A DNA stretch of 6,571 nucleotides from an uncultured Propionibacteriaceae bacterium (GCA_937988865.1 CALKHV010000079.1:1-6571); one strand, 5' to 3'. Shown: positions 1 to 6,447, numbered from the stretch's first letter. Notes: generated from the letters alone by a model not told the origin. A program made the numbers and translations.

Positions 1-1
1 C

Positions 2-2083
2 GAGGCCACCCCGGACGTCCGGCACCGCTGGGCGGAGCTTGCCGAGTTGGTCACCTCGGCGCAGGAGGCCTACTACGGACGCGACGCCCCCACGGTCGCC
101 GACGCCGAGTACGACGCGTGGATGCGCGAGTTGGCGTCCCTGGAGGACGACTACCCCGACCTGCGGACGCCCGACTCACCCACCCAGCAGGTGGGCGCCG
201 CGCAGCGGGTCACCGACTTCGCTCCCGTCGAGCATCGCCAACGCATGATGAGCCTCGACAACGTCTTCTCACCCGACGAGTTGGCCGAATGGCTGGCCCG
301 AGTCGACCGCGGGCTCGGCGCGCCAGTGGCCGGTTACCTCTGCGAGTTGAAGATCGACGGTCTGGCGATCTCGCTCACCTATGAATCCGGACGTCTCGTG
401 CGCGCCGCCACGCGAGGTGACGGACGCGTGGGCGAGGACGTGACGCCCAATGTGATGACGATCCACGGCATCCCCCACCGTCTGACGGGTGATGCTGTCC
501 CGGCGCTGGTCGAGGTCCGTGGCGAGATCTTCTTCCCCATCGAGGCGTTCGCCGACCTCAACGCGTCCCTGGTCGAGGCCGGACGCCCACCCTTCGCCAA
601 CCCTCGCAACGCGGCGGCCGGGTCGCTCCGGATGAAGGACTCCACGGTGACGGCCACGCGTCCGCTGCGGATGCTGGTGCACGGCATCGGGGCGCGCGAG
701 GGTTTCGAGGTGACACGGCAGAGTGAGGCGTACGAGAAGTTGCGGGAGTGGGGCCTGCCGACGTCGACGCACGTCAGGGTGCTGAGTTCGCCTGACGAGG
801 TGCTCGAGTTCGTCCGCTTCACGGGCGAGCACCGCCACGACGTCGAGCACGAGATCGACGGAGTGGTCGTGAAGGTTGACGACCTGTCCCAGCAGGCGGC
901 ACTCGGTGCGACGTCCCGGGCGCCACGCTGGGCCATTGCCTACAAGTACCCGCCCGAGGAGGTGAACACGCGCCTCCTCGACATCGCCGTGAACGTCGGA
1001 CGCACCGGACGCGTGACACCCTTCGGCATCATGGCGCCCGTCAAGGTGGCCGGGTCGACGGTGTCGATGGCGACGCTGCACAACGCCCACGAGGTGCGCC
1101 GCAAGGGCGTCCTGATCGGTGACATGGTCGTGCTGCGCAAAGCGGGCGACGTGATCCCCGAGATCCTGGGGCCGGTGGTAGACCTGCGTGACGGCACCGA
1201 GCGTCCTTTCGTGATGCCGACGCACTGCCCGTCGTGTGGCACCGAACTTCGCCCCGCAAAAGAGGGTGACAAGGACATTCGCTGCCCCAACGCCCGCACC
1301 TGCCCGTCCCAACTGGTCGAGAGGGTGTTCGGGTTGGCCTCCAGATCAGCGCTCGATATCGAGGCGCTGGGTTGGGAAGGAGCGCGCGGGCTGCTCGACT
1401 CGGGCGTCCTCGTCGACGAGGCCGGCCTGTTCGAGCTCACGGCTGACGACGTGGCCAGGGTGCCGCTGTATACGCGACTGGCCACCAGGAAGGACGACCC
1501 GGCGTCCGTGGTGGACGGCAAGGTCCTGTCAACGGTCGGCGCGAAGCTGCTCGACAACCTCGAGAAGGCGAAGACCCAGCCGCTGTGGCGCGTCCTCGTC
1601 GCACTGTCGATCCGCCACGTCGGCCCGACGGCGGCTCGCGCGCTGGCTGCCCACTTCGGGTCGATCGACGCCATCAGGGCAGCCACGACCGACGACCTGG
1701 CCCGCACCGAAGGGGTGGGCCAGGTGATCGCCGAAGCGGTGTCGGAGTGGTTCGCCGTCGATTGGCATGCCGGGATCGTCGAACGGTGGGCGGCCGCCGG
1801 CGTCCGCATGGCCGACGACCGCGACGAGTCGACACCCCGGACGCTGGAGGGCCTGACCGTCGTCGTCACCGGCTCGCTCGAGGGGTTCACGCGCGACGGG
1901 GCCAAGGAGGCGATCATCAGCCGCGGCGGCAAGGCGGCCGGATCGGTGAGCAGGAACACCGACTACGTGGTCATCGGTGAGGGTGCGGGCACCAAGGCGG
2001 CCAGGGCACAGGAGCTCAGACGTCCGATCCTCGACGAGGCCGGGTTCGTCCGGCTCCTCGAGGGTGGCCCGGACGCCCTCTGA
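2..2083 (+). CDS. ligA: NAD+-dependent DNA ligase LigA (5' end cut by window edge)
   Basis: LigA seals nicks in duplex DNA during replication and repair, using NAD+ as AMP donor. The reading frame is open from base 2, so the start lies just upstream; the first visible residues (EATPDVRHRWAELAE) are typical LigA N-terminus, and only a short leader is probably missing. In order, the 693 visible residues show: domain Ia with the NMN-binding YYGRDAPTVADAEYD stretch (about residues 24-38); the adenylation domain with motif I KIDG, whose catalytic Lys is visible residue 117 (codon 350-352); the OB fold, including GRTGRVTPF and ATLHNAHE; a four-Cys zinc finger (Cys 409, 412, 428, 434, spacing CX2C...CX5C); helix-hairpin-helix repeats (for example HVGPTAARALAAHFG); and a C-terminal BRCT domain from about residue 615 (LEGLTVVVTGSLEGF). 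The domain set is complete and there is no frameshift. It faces the acetyltransferase gene with 32 bp between stop codons. Confidence 0.98.
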   Translation, partial: EATPDVRHRWAELAELVTSAQEAYYGRDAPTVADAEYDAWMRELASLEDDYPDLRTPDSPTQQVGAAQRVTDFAPVEHRQRMMSLDNVFSPDELAEWLARVDRGLGAPVAGYLCELKIDGLAISLTYESGRLVRAATRGDGRVGEDVTPNVMTIHGIPHRLTGDAVPALVEVRGEIFFPIEAFADLNASLVEAGRPPFANPRNAAAGSLRMKDSTVTATRPLRMLVHGIGAREGFEVTRQSEAYEKLREWGLPTSTHVRVLSSPDEVLEFVRFTGEHRHDVEHEIDGVVVKVDDLSQQAALGATSRAPRWAIAYKYPPEEVNTRLLDIAVNVGRTGRVTPFGIMAPVKVAGSTVSMATLHNAHEVRRKGVLIGDMVVLRKAGDVIPEILGPVVDLRDGTERPFVMPTHCPSCGTELRPAKEGDKDIRCPNARTCPSQLVERVFGLASRSALDIEALGWEGARGLLDSGVLVDEAGLFELTADDVARVPLYTRLATRKDDPASVVDGKVLSTVGAKLLDNLEKAKTQPLWRVLVALSIRHVGPTAARALAAHFGSIDAIRAATTDDLARTEGVGQVIAEAVSEWFAVDWHAGIVERWAAAGVRMADDRDESTPRTLEGLTVVVTGSLEGFTRDGAKEAIISRGGKAAGSVSRNTDYVVIGEGAGTKAARAQELRRPILDEAGFVRLLEGGPDAL

Positions 2084-2115
2084 AGCCGGCCTCCCGACGG
2101 GTCAAGCGGGTCGAA

Positions 2116-3366
2116 TCAGAAGTGGGAGAAGCTTCGCGGCGGTTCGGCGACGCGGAACAGGGCGTCGAGCCGCCCGATGGCCTCGGGCGACCCGGCGACC
2201 CGCCCTGCCCGCGCGAGCGTGCTGAAGCCGACCAGCCCATGGAAGGCCGAGCCCAGGACGTCCACATCGCAGGCGACCTCGGGCGCGTCGGTGGTCGATG
2301 CAACCGAAGCAGTTCCTCCACTGACGCTGATCCGGTAGGTGCCCTCCGCATAGCCCATGGCGTCCCGGACGCCGAGCACGATCTCTCCCTCCGCGTCCCA
2401 GCCCCGCGCCTCCAGAGCCTGGACGACGTCGAGCACCCGCAGCCACATGACGTCACGCTCCTGGGTCACCTTGAGGGCACGTCGGTCGACGAGCGCCCAG
2501 GGCAGCGTCATGCCGTCCTGCATCGCGGCGTAGGTCGCCTTCGAGGTCAGGTCGATGGACGCGACGAACTCCCACAGGCCCAATTCGGCGTCCGGGCTGG
2601 TGGCGAGCAGGTCCATGACCTTGACGGTGGTGAAGTCGACGACTTTGTAGGTCAGGACGCCGTCGGCGCGTCCGTCCGGCGCGACGTGCACAGCAGCGCG
2701 GACGGCCGGATCGGGCGCCCCCGCGTCCCAGTTCCACTCCCCGCTGAGCGCGGGTGGGTACAGGGCGGGACGACCGTGCGAGCCGCGGTACGTCCCGTGG
2801 ATCTCGGCGAAGAGTCGCGTGCGGAGGTCGGCGAGGGAGTTGGCCGGGGCGATCTCGACGCGTCCGGCAGGGGAGTGGCGCAGCCCGAACCGCGCGGTGT
2901 CGAGTTCGACGGATTGCTCGATGGTGCTGAGTCCGAAGCCGAAGCGTCCGTAGATCGTGGCTTCGGACGCCGTCAGCGTCGCGAACGCCTGGCCCCGGGC
3001 GACGGCCTCGTCAAGGTCGACCCGCATCATCCGCCGCAGGAGGCCCTGCCGACGCGCTGTCGTCCTGACGCTGACGTCCTCGATCGCGTTCGTGGACGCG
3101 AGCTGTCCGTGGCCGACGTTGAGCGTCGAGTCGAAGCTGGCGAACGTCGCGAGCGGAAGATCGGGGTCGAGCCCGAACTCGTGCGCACCCGCCCTGACGA
3201 TGCGCACACGCACGCGGTCCGCCTGCATCGCTGCCCACCAGCGCCGCGCGTGCTCGTCGTCGAGGAGCGACTGATTGAACGCCAGACGCGACGCCTCCAT
3301 CCACCCGCGTCCGCGGGCGTCCAGATCGATGTCGATGGGGATGGTCACAATCTCGGGATCGGTCAC
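2116..3366 (-). CDS. Eis-like GNAT family N-acetyltransferase
   Basis: This 416-residue protein matches the Eis architecture: an N-terminal GNAT domain, a second GNAT-like region and a C-terminal sterol-carrier-like domain. Mycobacterial Eis transfers acetyl from acetyl-CoA to amines such as aminoglycosides and lysines; the substrate here is unknown. Seen: the acetyl-CoA loop VSVRTTARRQGLLRRMM (about 98-114), the Eis signature ASEATIYGRFGFG (about 133-145) with Tyr139 where Eis has its general acid, and a last residue Phe416, as in Eis, where the terminal carboxylate is the proposed base. The length is close to mycobacterial Eis (about 400). The frame stays open to an ATG at 3495, but that would extend into rpiB. 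The GTG at 3366 begins VTDPEIVTIPIDID and sits 7 nt after a TAGGCT hexamer, suggesting a leaderless mRNA; a GTG at 3372 is the alternative. There is no signal peptide, so it is probably cytosolic. Family call firm; drug modification not implied. Confidence 0.93.
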   Translation of the reverse strand: MTDPEIVTIPIDIDLDARGRGWMEASRLAFNQSLLDDEHARRWWAAMQADRVRVRIVRAGAHEFGLDPDLPLATFASFDSTLNVGHGQLASTNAIEDVSVRTTARRQGLLRRMMRVDLDEAVARGQAFATLTASEATIYGRFGFGLSTIEQSVELDTARFGLRHSPAGRVEIAPANSLADLRTRLFAEIHGTYRGSHGRPALYPPALSGEWNWDAGAPDPAVRAAVHVAPDGRADGVLTYKVVDFTTVKVMDLLATSPDAELGLWEFVASIDLTSKATYAAMQDGMTLPWALVDRRALKVTQERDVMWLRVLDVVQALEARGWDAEGEIVLGVRDAMGYAEGTYRISVSGGTASVASTTDAPEVACDVDVLGSAFHGLVGFSTLARAGRVAGSPEAIGRLDALFRVAEPPRSFSHF

Positions 3367-3373
3367 GCCCACG

Positions 3374-3379
3374 AGCCTA
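3374..3379 (-). promoter_or_regulatory. Candidate -10 hexamer of the acetyltransferase gene
   Basis: TAGGCT on the minus strand fits TANNNT and ends 7 nt before the GTG at 3366, the distance expected if transcription starts at or next to the start codon. No Shine-Dalgarno sequence precedes that GTG, which agrees with a leaderless mRNA. No -35 resembling TTGACA is visible. The call rests on one hexamer and its spacing. Confidence 0.45.
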
Positions 3380-3451
3380 TCGACCGGCCACGAGCCGACC
3401 GACCGTCCCCGGACGCATGGTTTGGTGAGCACGGTGTGGTTGGCTGGTCGC

Positions 3452-3901
3452 ATGCGCGTCCACATCGCCACCGACCATGCCGCTTTCGAACTCAAGGAAC
3501 ACCTCGTCGCCCGGTTGGCCGCAGCCGGCCATGAGGTCGTCGACCACGGAGCGTCCGACTATGACGCCCAGGACGACTACCCCGACACCTGCATCCCCTG
3601 CGCCGAGGCCGTCGTGGCCGAGCATGGGCTCGGGATCGTGCTCGGTGGGTCGGGCAATGGCGAGCAACTCGCCGCCAACCGCGTCAAGGGCTGCCGCGCG
3701 ATCCTGGCGTACAGCACCGAGATCGCCGAACTCGGACGCCAGCACAACGACGCGAACGTCGTCTCCCTGGGTGGCCGATTCGTGTCCGACGACGAGGCCT
3801 GGGCGATCGTGGAGACCTTCTTGGCCACGCCCTTCTCGGGCGATGCGCGCCACCAGCGCCGGATCGACAAGATGAGCGCGTACGAGGCCACCCGACCCTG
3901 A
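3452..3901 (+). CDS. rpiB: Ribose-5-phosphate isomerase B (RpiB/LacA family)
   Basis: RpiB interconverts ribose 5-phosphate and ribulose 5-phosphate in the non-oxidative pentose phosphate pathway, in the cytosol. The 149 residues begin with the usual MRVHIATDHAAFELK; Asp8-His9 are the substrate-binding pair. The GGSGNGEQLAAN loop (66-76) carries Glu71 where the E. coli enzyme has its catalytic Cys (CGTG), so this is the type described for M. tuberculosis, in which Glu is the base. HNDAN (98-102) and the C-terminal RHQRRI phosphate-binding arginines (133-138) are present. In-frame GTG codons at 3425 and 3434 would add only a few residues; the ATG at 3452 matches family N-termini and is preferred. 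No clear Shine-Dalgarno is seen; a weak TTGGCT lies 6 nt before the ATG. It is divergent from the acetyltransferase (85 bp) and convergent with the 62-residue gene (19 bp). Confidence 0.96.
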   Translation: MRVHIATDHAAFELKEHLVARLAAAGHEVVDHGASDYDAQDDYPDTCIPCAEAVVAEHGLGIVLGGSGNGEQLAANRVKGCRAILAYSTEIAELGRQHNDANVVSLGGRFVSDDEAWAIVETFLATPFSGDARHQRRIDKMSAYEATRP

Positions 3902-3920
3902 TCCCAGTCCGGTCCTGATC

Positions 3921-4109
3921 TCAGCGCCGGCGACCCTGGGCGCGGGCGAGGAGCGATTCGAGCACCGTGGCCGCGTCCGCGAGGTCGTCTGCGGTGGGTC
4001 GGGACACCTCGCGGGAGCGGATGGCCCTGTCATTCGTGACCAGACCCGAGATGCCGTCACGACCGAACTCCCGCGGACGTGTACCCCCTGGACCTCTGGT
4101 CTCACTCAC
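3921..4109 (-). CDS. Small uncharacterised protein, 62 residues
   Basis: I do not recognise a named family. The protein is highly charged: a Gly/Arg-rich N-terminus (SETRGPGGTRPR), a central EFGRDGISGLVTNDRAIRSREVSRP block that looks constrained, then a predicted amphipathic helix (about residues 40-58) ending in basic GRRR. There is no membrane segment, signal peptide or Cys motif. Support for coding: codons after about the twelfth have the strong third-position G/C of the neighbours; the frame neatly fills the gap between rpiB and nei; and a TACGAT hexamer ends exactly 6 nt before the GTG start, suggesting a leaderless message. The first dozen codons (AGT, AGA, GGT, CCA, ACA) are less GC-biased, so the extreme N-terminus is less certain, but no later ATG/GTG/TTG offers a better start. 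A short basic protein could bind nucleic acid, but that is a guess. Confidence 0.68.
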   Translation of the reverse strand: MSETRGPGGTRPREFGRDGISGLVTNDRAIRSREVSRPTADDLADAATVLESLLARAQGRRR

Positions 4110-4115
4110 GCGTCC

Positions 4116-4121
4116 ATCGTA
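4116..4121 (-). promoter_or_regulatory. Candidate -10 hexamer of the 62-residue gene
   Basis: TACGAT read on the minus strand is a good TANNNT match and is followed by six bases (GGACGC) and then the GTG start at 4109. This is the spacing of a leaderless actinobacterial transcript. Half of the hexamer lies inside the palindrome at 4119-4130. No -35 consensus is seen at the expected distance. Confidence 0.55.
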
Positions 4122-4130
4122 GGCGCCTAC
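4119..4130. promoter_or_regulatory. Perfect 12-bp palindrome in a divergent promoter
   Basis: GTAGGCGCCTAC equals its own reverse complement. Its outer TAC on each strand is the first half of a -10 hexamer: TACTCT rightward to nei and TACGAT leftward to the 62-residue gene. The two hexamers are back to back, 6 bp apart, so a protein bound here would occlude both promoters. The symmetry and position are seen directly; an operator role is inferred, and the symmetry could simply reflect two facing -10 elements. Confidence 0.5.
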
Positions 4131-4133
4131 TCT
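4128..4133 (+). promoter_or_regulatory. Candidate -10 hexamer of the nei operon
   Basis: TACTCT fits TANNNT and ends 8 nt before the ATG at 4142, so transcription would start at or within a base or two of the start codon. The sequence between (TGGAACCC) has no Shine-Dalgarno, consistent with leaderless translation of nei. No TTGACA-like -35 is visible. Confidence 0.5.
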
Positions 4134-4141
4134 TGGAACCC

Positions 4142-4975
4142 ATGCCCGAAGGTCACGTCATCCATCGCCTCGCCGCCGCCACCAATCAGGCGTTCGGCGG
4201 TCGAGTCGTGCGCGTGATGTCGCCGCAGGGTCGGTTCGCCGCGTCTGCCGAGTTCCTGGACGGACACGTCCTCGACATCGCGGACGCCTGCGGCAAGCAC
4301 CTGTTCATCGAGTTCGACGCACCGGTGACCCAGCCGATCGTCCACATCCACCTCGGCCTGATCGGCAAGTTCTTCTTCCAGCCGCTGGCCGACCCGGTCG
4401 GGCAGGTGCGCCTCCGCATCTCTGACGACAAGGTCGCCGCCGACCTGCACGGTCCGCAGTGGTGTCGACTCATCTCGCACGCCGAGCGCGACGAGGTCGT
4501 CGCGTCCCTGGGGCCCGACCCGATCCGCGCGGACGCCGACCCCGAGCGCGCCTGGGTGCGCGTCCACCGATCGACCAAGCCCATCGCGGCCCTCCTCATG
4601 GACCAGCGCATCTTCGCCGGGGTGGGCAACATCTTCCGCGCCGAGGTGCTCTACCGTCACGGCCTCGACCCGCTGCTTCCCGGTCGCGACCTCAAGCGAT
4701 CGACCTTCGACTCGATCTGGGGTGACCTTGTGTACCTCATGCTGGCCGCAACGGACGTCGGCCGCATCGACACCGTCCTGCCGGAACACCTTCCGCACGT
4801 GATGGGACGCCCACCCCGCGTCGACAGGCATGGCGGCGAGGTCTACGTGTACCGGCGGGCGGACGACCTGTGCCACGTGTGCGGGGCGCCGATCCGGACG
4901 TCGGTGCTTGAAGGTCGCAACCTCTACTGGTGCCCGGTGTGCCAGAAAGCGCCCCGCAGCCGGAGGCGGTCGTGA
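4142..4975 (+). CDS. nei: Fpg/Nei family DNA glycosylase / AP lyase (Nei1-like)
   Basis: This bifunctional base-excision repair enzyme removes oxidised bases and cleaves the abasic strand. All key parts are visible in 277 residues: MPEGH at the N-terminus, where Pro2 (after Met removal) is the Schiff-base nucleophile and Glu3 the proton donor; Lys52 in the beta-hairpin GKHLF; the helix-two-turn-helix region (about 144-180) with Asn163 in AGVGNIFRAEVLYRHGLDP; and a C-terminal zinc finger CX2C...CX2C (Cys244, 247, 264, 267) with the DNA-contacting Arg259 in LEGRNLYWCPVC. MPEGH, SPQGRFA, the GLIGKF loop and VYRRAD resemble M. tuberculosis Nei1 (Rv2464c) more than Fpg/MutM, so the preferred substrates are probably oxidised pyrimidines; specificity is inferred. 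An in-frame upstream ATG would displace the catalytic Pro, so the start at 4142 is firm. Its last codons overlap the next gene. Confidence 0.95.
   Translation: MPEGHVIHRLAAATNQAFGGRVVRVMSPQGRFAASAEFLDGHVLDIADACGKHLFIEFDAPVTQPIVHIHLGLIGKFFFQPLADPVGQVRLRISDDKVAADLHGPQWCRLISHAERDEVVASLGPDPIRADADPERAWVRVHRSTKPIAALLMDQRIFAGVGNIFRAEVLYRHGLDPLLPGRDLKRSTFDSIWGDLVYLMLAATDVGRIDTVLPEHLPHVMGRPPRVDRHGGEVYVYRRADDLCHVCGAPIRTSVLEGRNLYWCPVCQKAPRSRRRS
4962..4966 (+). promoter_or_regulatory. Shine-Dalgarno GGAGG that fixes the downstream start
   Basis: GGAGG lies inside the 3' end of nei, 5 nt before the GTG at 4972. It selects that GTG over an in-frame ATG at 4930, 42 bases upstream within nei, and is the only strong Shine-Dalgarno seen before a gene in this window. 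Together with the GTGA stop/start overlap it supports coupled translation. Confidence 0.8.
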
Positions 4976-6387
4976 TCCGGTGGGACGGCAGTGATGTCGT
5001 CCTGCATTCGGACGCGTCGGTCGACGTCGATGCAGACGTCGTGTCGGGCCTGCGGGGAGTGCGGGTGGTGTTTCCCCAGCCGTGGGTCGCGTCCCCGGCA
5101 GCGATCTCGGACGAGGGTGTCGAGCAGGTCTGGACCTTCAGCAGCGACGGTGCATCGGTGTCCGCCCTGGTCACGCACACGTTCGTCTCGTCCTGGGCGA
5201 TGTCGGTCGTGATCACCAACGACTCACCGGTGGCGGTCAGCGTCCCGCCGTGTGAGGTGGTGTTCGAGGCGGACTGGCCGACGGTCGTCTGGCTGGCCGG
5301 TGCGTCCGGGTTCGTCGTCGGCCCTCCGGCGCCCGATGGTCGCGTCCTGGCGCTGCGGCAGCTGCGTGGGTCGTCGCGCCTCAGCGAGGGACGCCGGTGG
5401 GTCGCCGATCTGCCCGTCGTCCTCGGTCCGGGCGCGACGGGAGCGTCGCAGTACCGCGTCCACTGGCGCGGTGAGTGGCTGGCACACCACCGCGAGGTTG
5501 CGACCCTGCTCCCGGCCTGGTGGCCCGAGCGGACCGCACTGGAGAGCGGCGACCTGCTGCCCCTGAGACTGCCGGACGCTGCGATCACGGCCGCCGGCGT
5601 CCACTTGATCGAGGAGGACGACCTCGTCTGGTTGACCGCCCGCGACGGACGCCACCTCGCCCAGGTGCACAGCGGAGTGGGGAGCCAGGACGTCCACCTG
5701 TGGTGGGCGCCGTCGCTGCCGTTCGAGCTCACGCAACGGGTGGAGCCGGTGGTCACCGCAGACCCACGGCTGGCCACAGGCGTTGACGCGTGGCTCGTCG
5801 CCCGGGCCCTGGCCTGGGGGGTTGCGCGAGACCAGCGCACGGCACGCGAATGGCTCCAGGCGGCGTCCGAGGAGTTGGCTGCGCGTCCGCGGTGTGCGGA
5901 CGTGCTGACAGCGGCCGCCGTCACCCAGGCGTCGGCCATCCTGCACGACGCCGACCTGTTCGACGTCGCGGTGGAGTGGACGGATGCGCTGCCCGTGCAG
6001 CCGGGACTGCCGCGACTGGTCGTCTCGTTGCACATCGCCGGGCTCTCTCTGGGTCTCGACGGCCCACGACGCCGACCGGGCGTCCCTGTTGATCCTGTCG
6101 AGCGGGCCCTGGTGGCGGTCGAGACCGCCTGTCTGTCCGGGACGCCGACACCGACCGGCGAGGCGTGGCTCGTGGGTTCACTCCTCGGCGCGGGCCTGCC
6201 CGGCGAGACGACCGACCACCTCACCAGGGCCCGGGCGTGCTCGGCACTGGCGCTGGCGCCCGAGTCGTGGGACTTCACGACGCGGTGGCCCGCGTCCCTG
6301 CCCGTGGTCATCGAGGACGCGCACAGGCGACTGCTCGCTGAGGGCTGCGACGACGAAGCCTTTGCCTGGCTGCTCTGGGACGACTGA
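4972..6387 (+). CDS. Uncharacterised Trp-rich protein coupled to nei
   Basis: I do not recognise this 471-residue protein. It starts at GTG 4972, overlapping the nei stop as GTGA with GGAGG 5 nt upstream, so it is very likely co-transcribed and translationally coupled with nei. There is no signal peptide or membrane span, so it is probably cytosolic. By eye, residues 1-260 alternate hydrophobic and polar residues in short strands (for example VRVVFPQPWV, VSALVTHTFVSSWAMSVVI, WPTVVWLAGASGFVV), suggesting one or two beta-sandwich domains; residues 266-470 look helical (for example VDAWLVARALAWGVARDQ, DVLTAAAVTQASAILHD). Tryptophan is unusually common: 23 residues, near 5%. No catalytic motif, Walker motif or zinc site is visible; the few Cys (94, 308, 387, 423, 459) are scattered. 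A sandwich followed by helices occurs in some carbohydrate-active enzymes, but the helical part is short for that and I do not assign it. The codon bias matches the neighbours. Confidence 0.9.
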   Translation: MIRWDGSDVVLHSDASVDVDADVVSGLRGVRVVFPQPWVASPAAISDEGVEQVWTFSSDGASVSALVTHTFVSSWAMSVVITNDSPVAVSVPPCEVVFEADWPTVVWLAGASGFVVGPPAPDGRVLALRQLRGSSRLSEGRRWVADLPVVLGPGATGASQYRVHWRGEWLAHHREVATLLPAWWPERTALESGDLLPLRLPDAAITAAGVHLIEEDDLVWLTARDGRHLAQVHSGVGSQDVHLWWAPSLPFELTQRVEPVVTADPRLATGVDAWLVARALAWGVARDQRTAREWLQAASEELAARPRCADVLTAAAVTQASAILHDADLFDVAVEWTDALPVQPGLPRLVVSLHIAGLSLGLDGPRRRPGVPVDPVERALVAVETACLSGTPTPTGEAWLVGSLLGAGLPGETTDHLTRARACSALALAPESWDFTTRWPASLPVVIEDAHRRLLAEGCDDEAFAWLLWDD

Positions 6388-6447
6388 GCGTCAGGGAAGC
6401 GTTCATGACCGTCAGGGAAGCGTTCATGACCGTCAGGGACGCGTACG
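6385..6447. repeat. Three tandem 21-bp repeats between the unknown gene and tRNA-Pro
   Basis: Three adjacent 21-bp units start at 6385, 6406 and 6427. Unit 1 differs from unit 2 at one base (TGAG versus TGAC); unit 3 differs from unit 2 at three bases near its end. Each begins with TGA[C/G]CGTCAGGGA. The first TGA is the stop codon of the upstream gene. TGACCGTCA in units 2 and 3 is an inverted repeat (TGAC, C, GTCA). The 21-bp period equals two helical turns, so the palindromic cores lie on one face of the DNA. The right end leads into a hairpin and the candidate tRNA promoter. Confidence 0.85.

Noticed and set aside
940..1959. Minus-strand frame of 339 residues inside ligA
   Set aside because: Overlaps the well-conserved ligase domains completely and has shadow-frame composition.
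2084..2115. Possible bidirectional terminator between the ligA and acetyltransferase stops
   Set aside because: Only a 4-bp stem with a one-base loop (CCCGACGGG) is present, with no T-tract on either strand. Convergent genes imply termination nearby, but I see no supported element.
3367..3495. Longer acetyltransferase starting at ATG 3495 (459 residues)
   Set aside because: The extra 43 residues would overlap the rpiB start and span the divergent promoter region. They have no Eis-like character.
2122..3534. 470-residue open frame on the + strand antisense to the acetyltransferase
   Set aside because: Its translation is low-complexity Arg/Gly/Asp-rich with no family features, while the opposite strand encodes a complete Eis-like protein. 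Long antisense frames are expected in GC-rich genes.
4930..4971. Start of the unknown gene at the in-frame ATG 4930
   Set aside because: It would overlap nei by 46 bp within the zinc finger and has no Shine-Dalgarno, whereas GTG 4972 has GGAGG at 5 nt and a GTGA overlap.
4737..6311. 524-residue minus-strand frame opposite nei and the unknown gene
   Set aside because: Ser/Arg/Thr-rich composition typical of a shadow frame. The + strand frame has a Shine-Dalgarno, coupling to nei and normal codon bias.
6385..6447. CRISPR-like array
   Set aside because: The units are directly adjacent with no spacers, and there are no cas genes.
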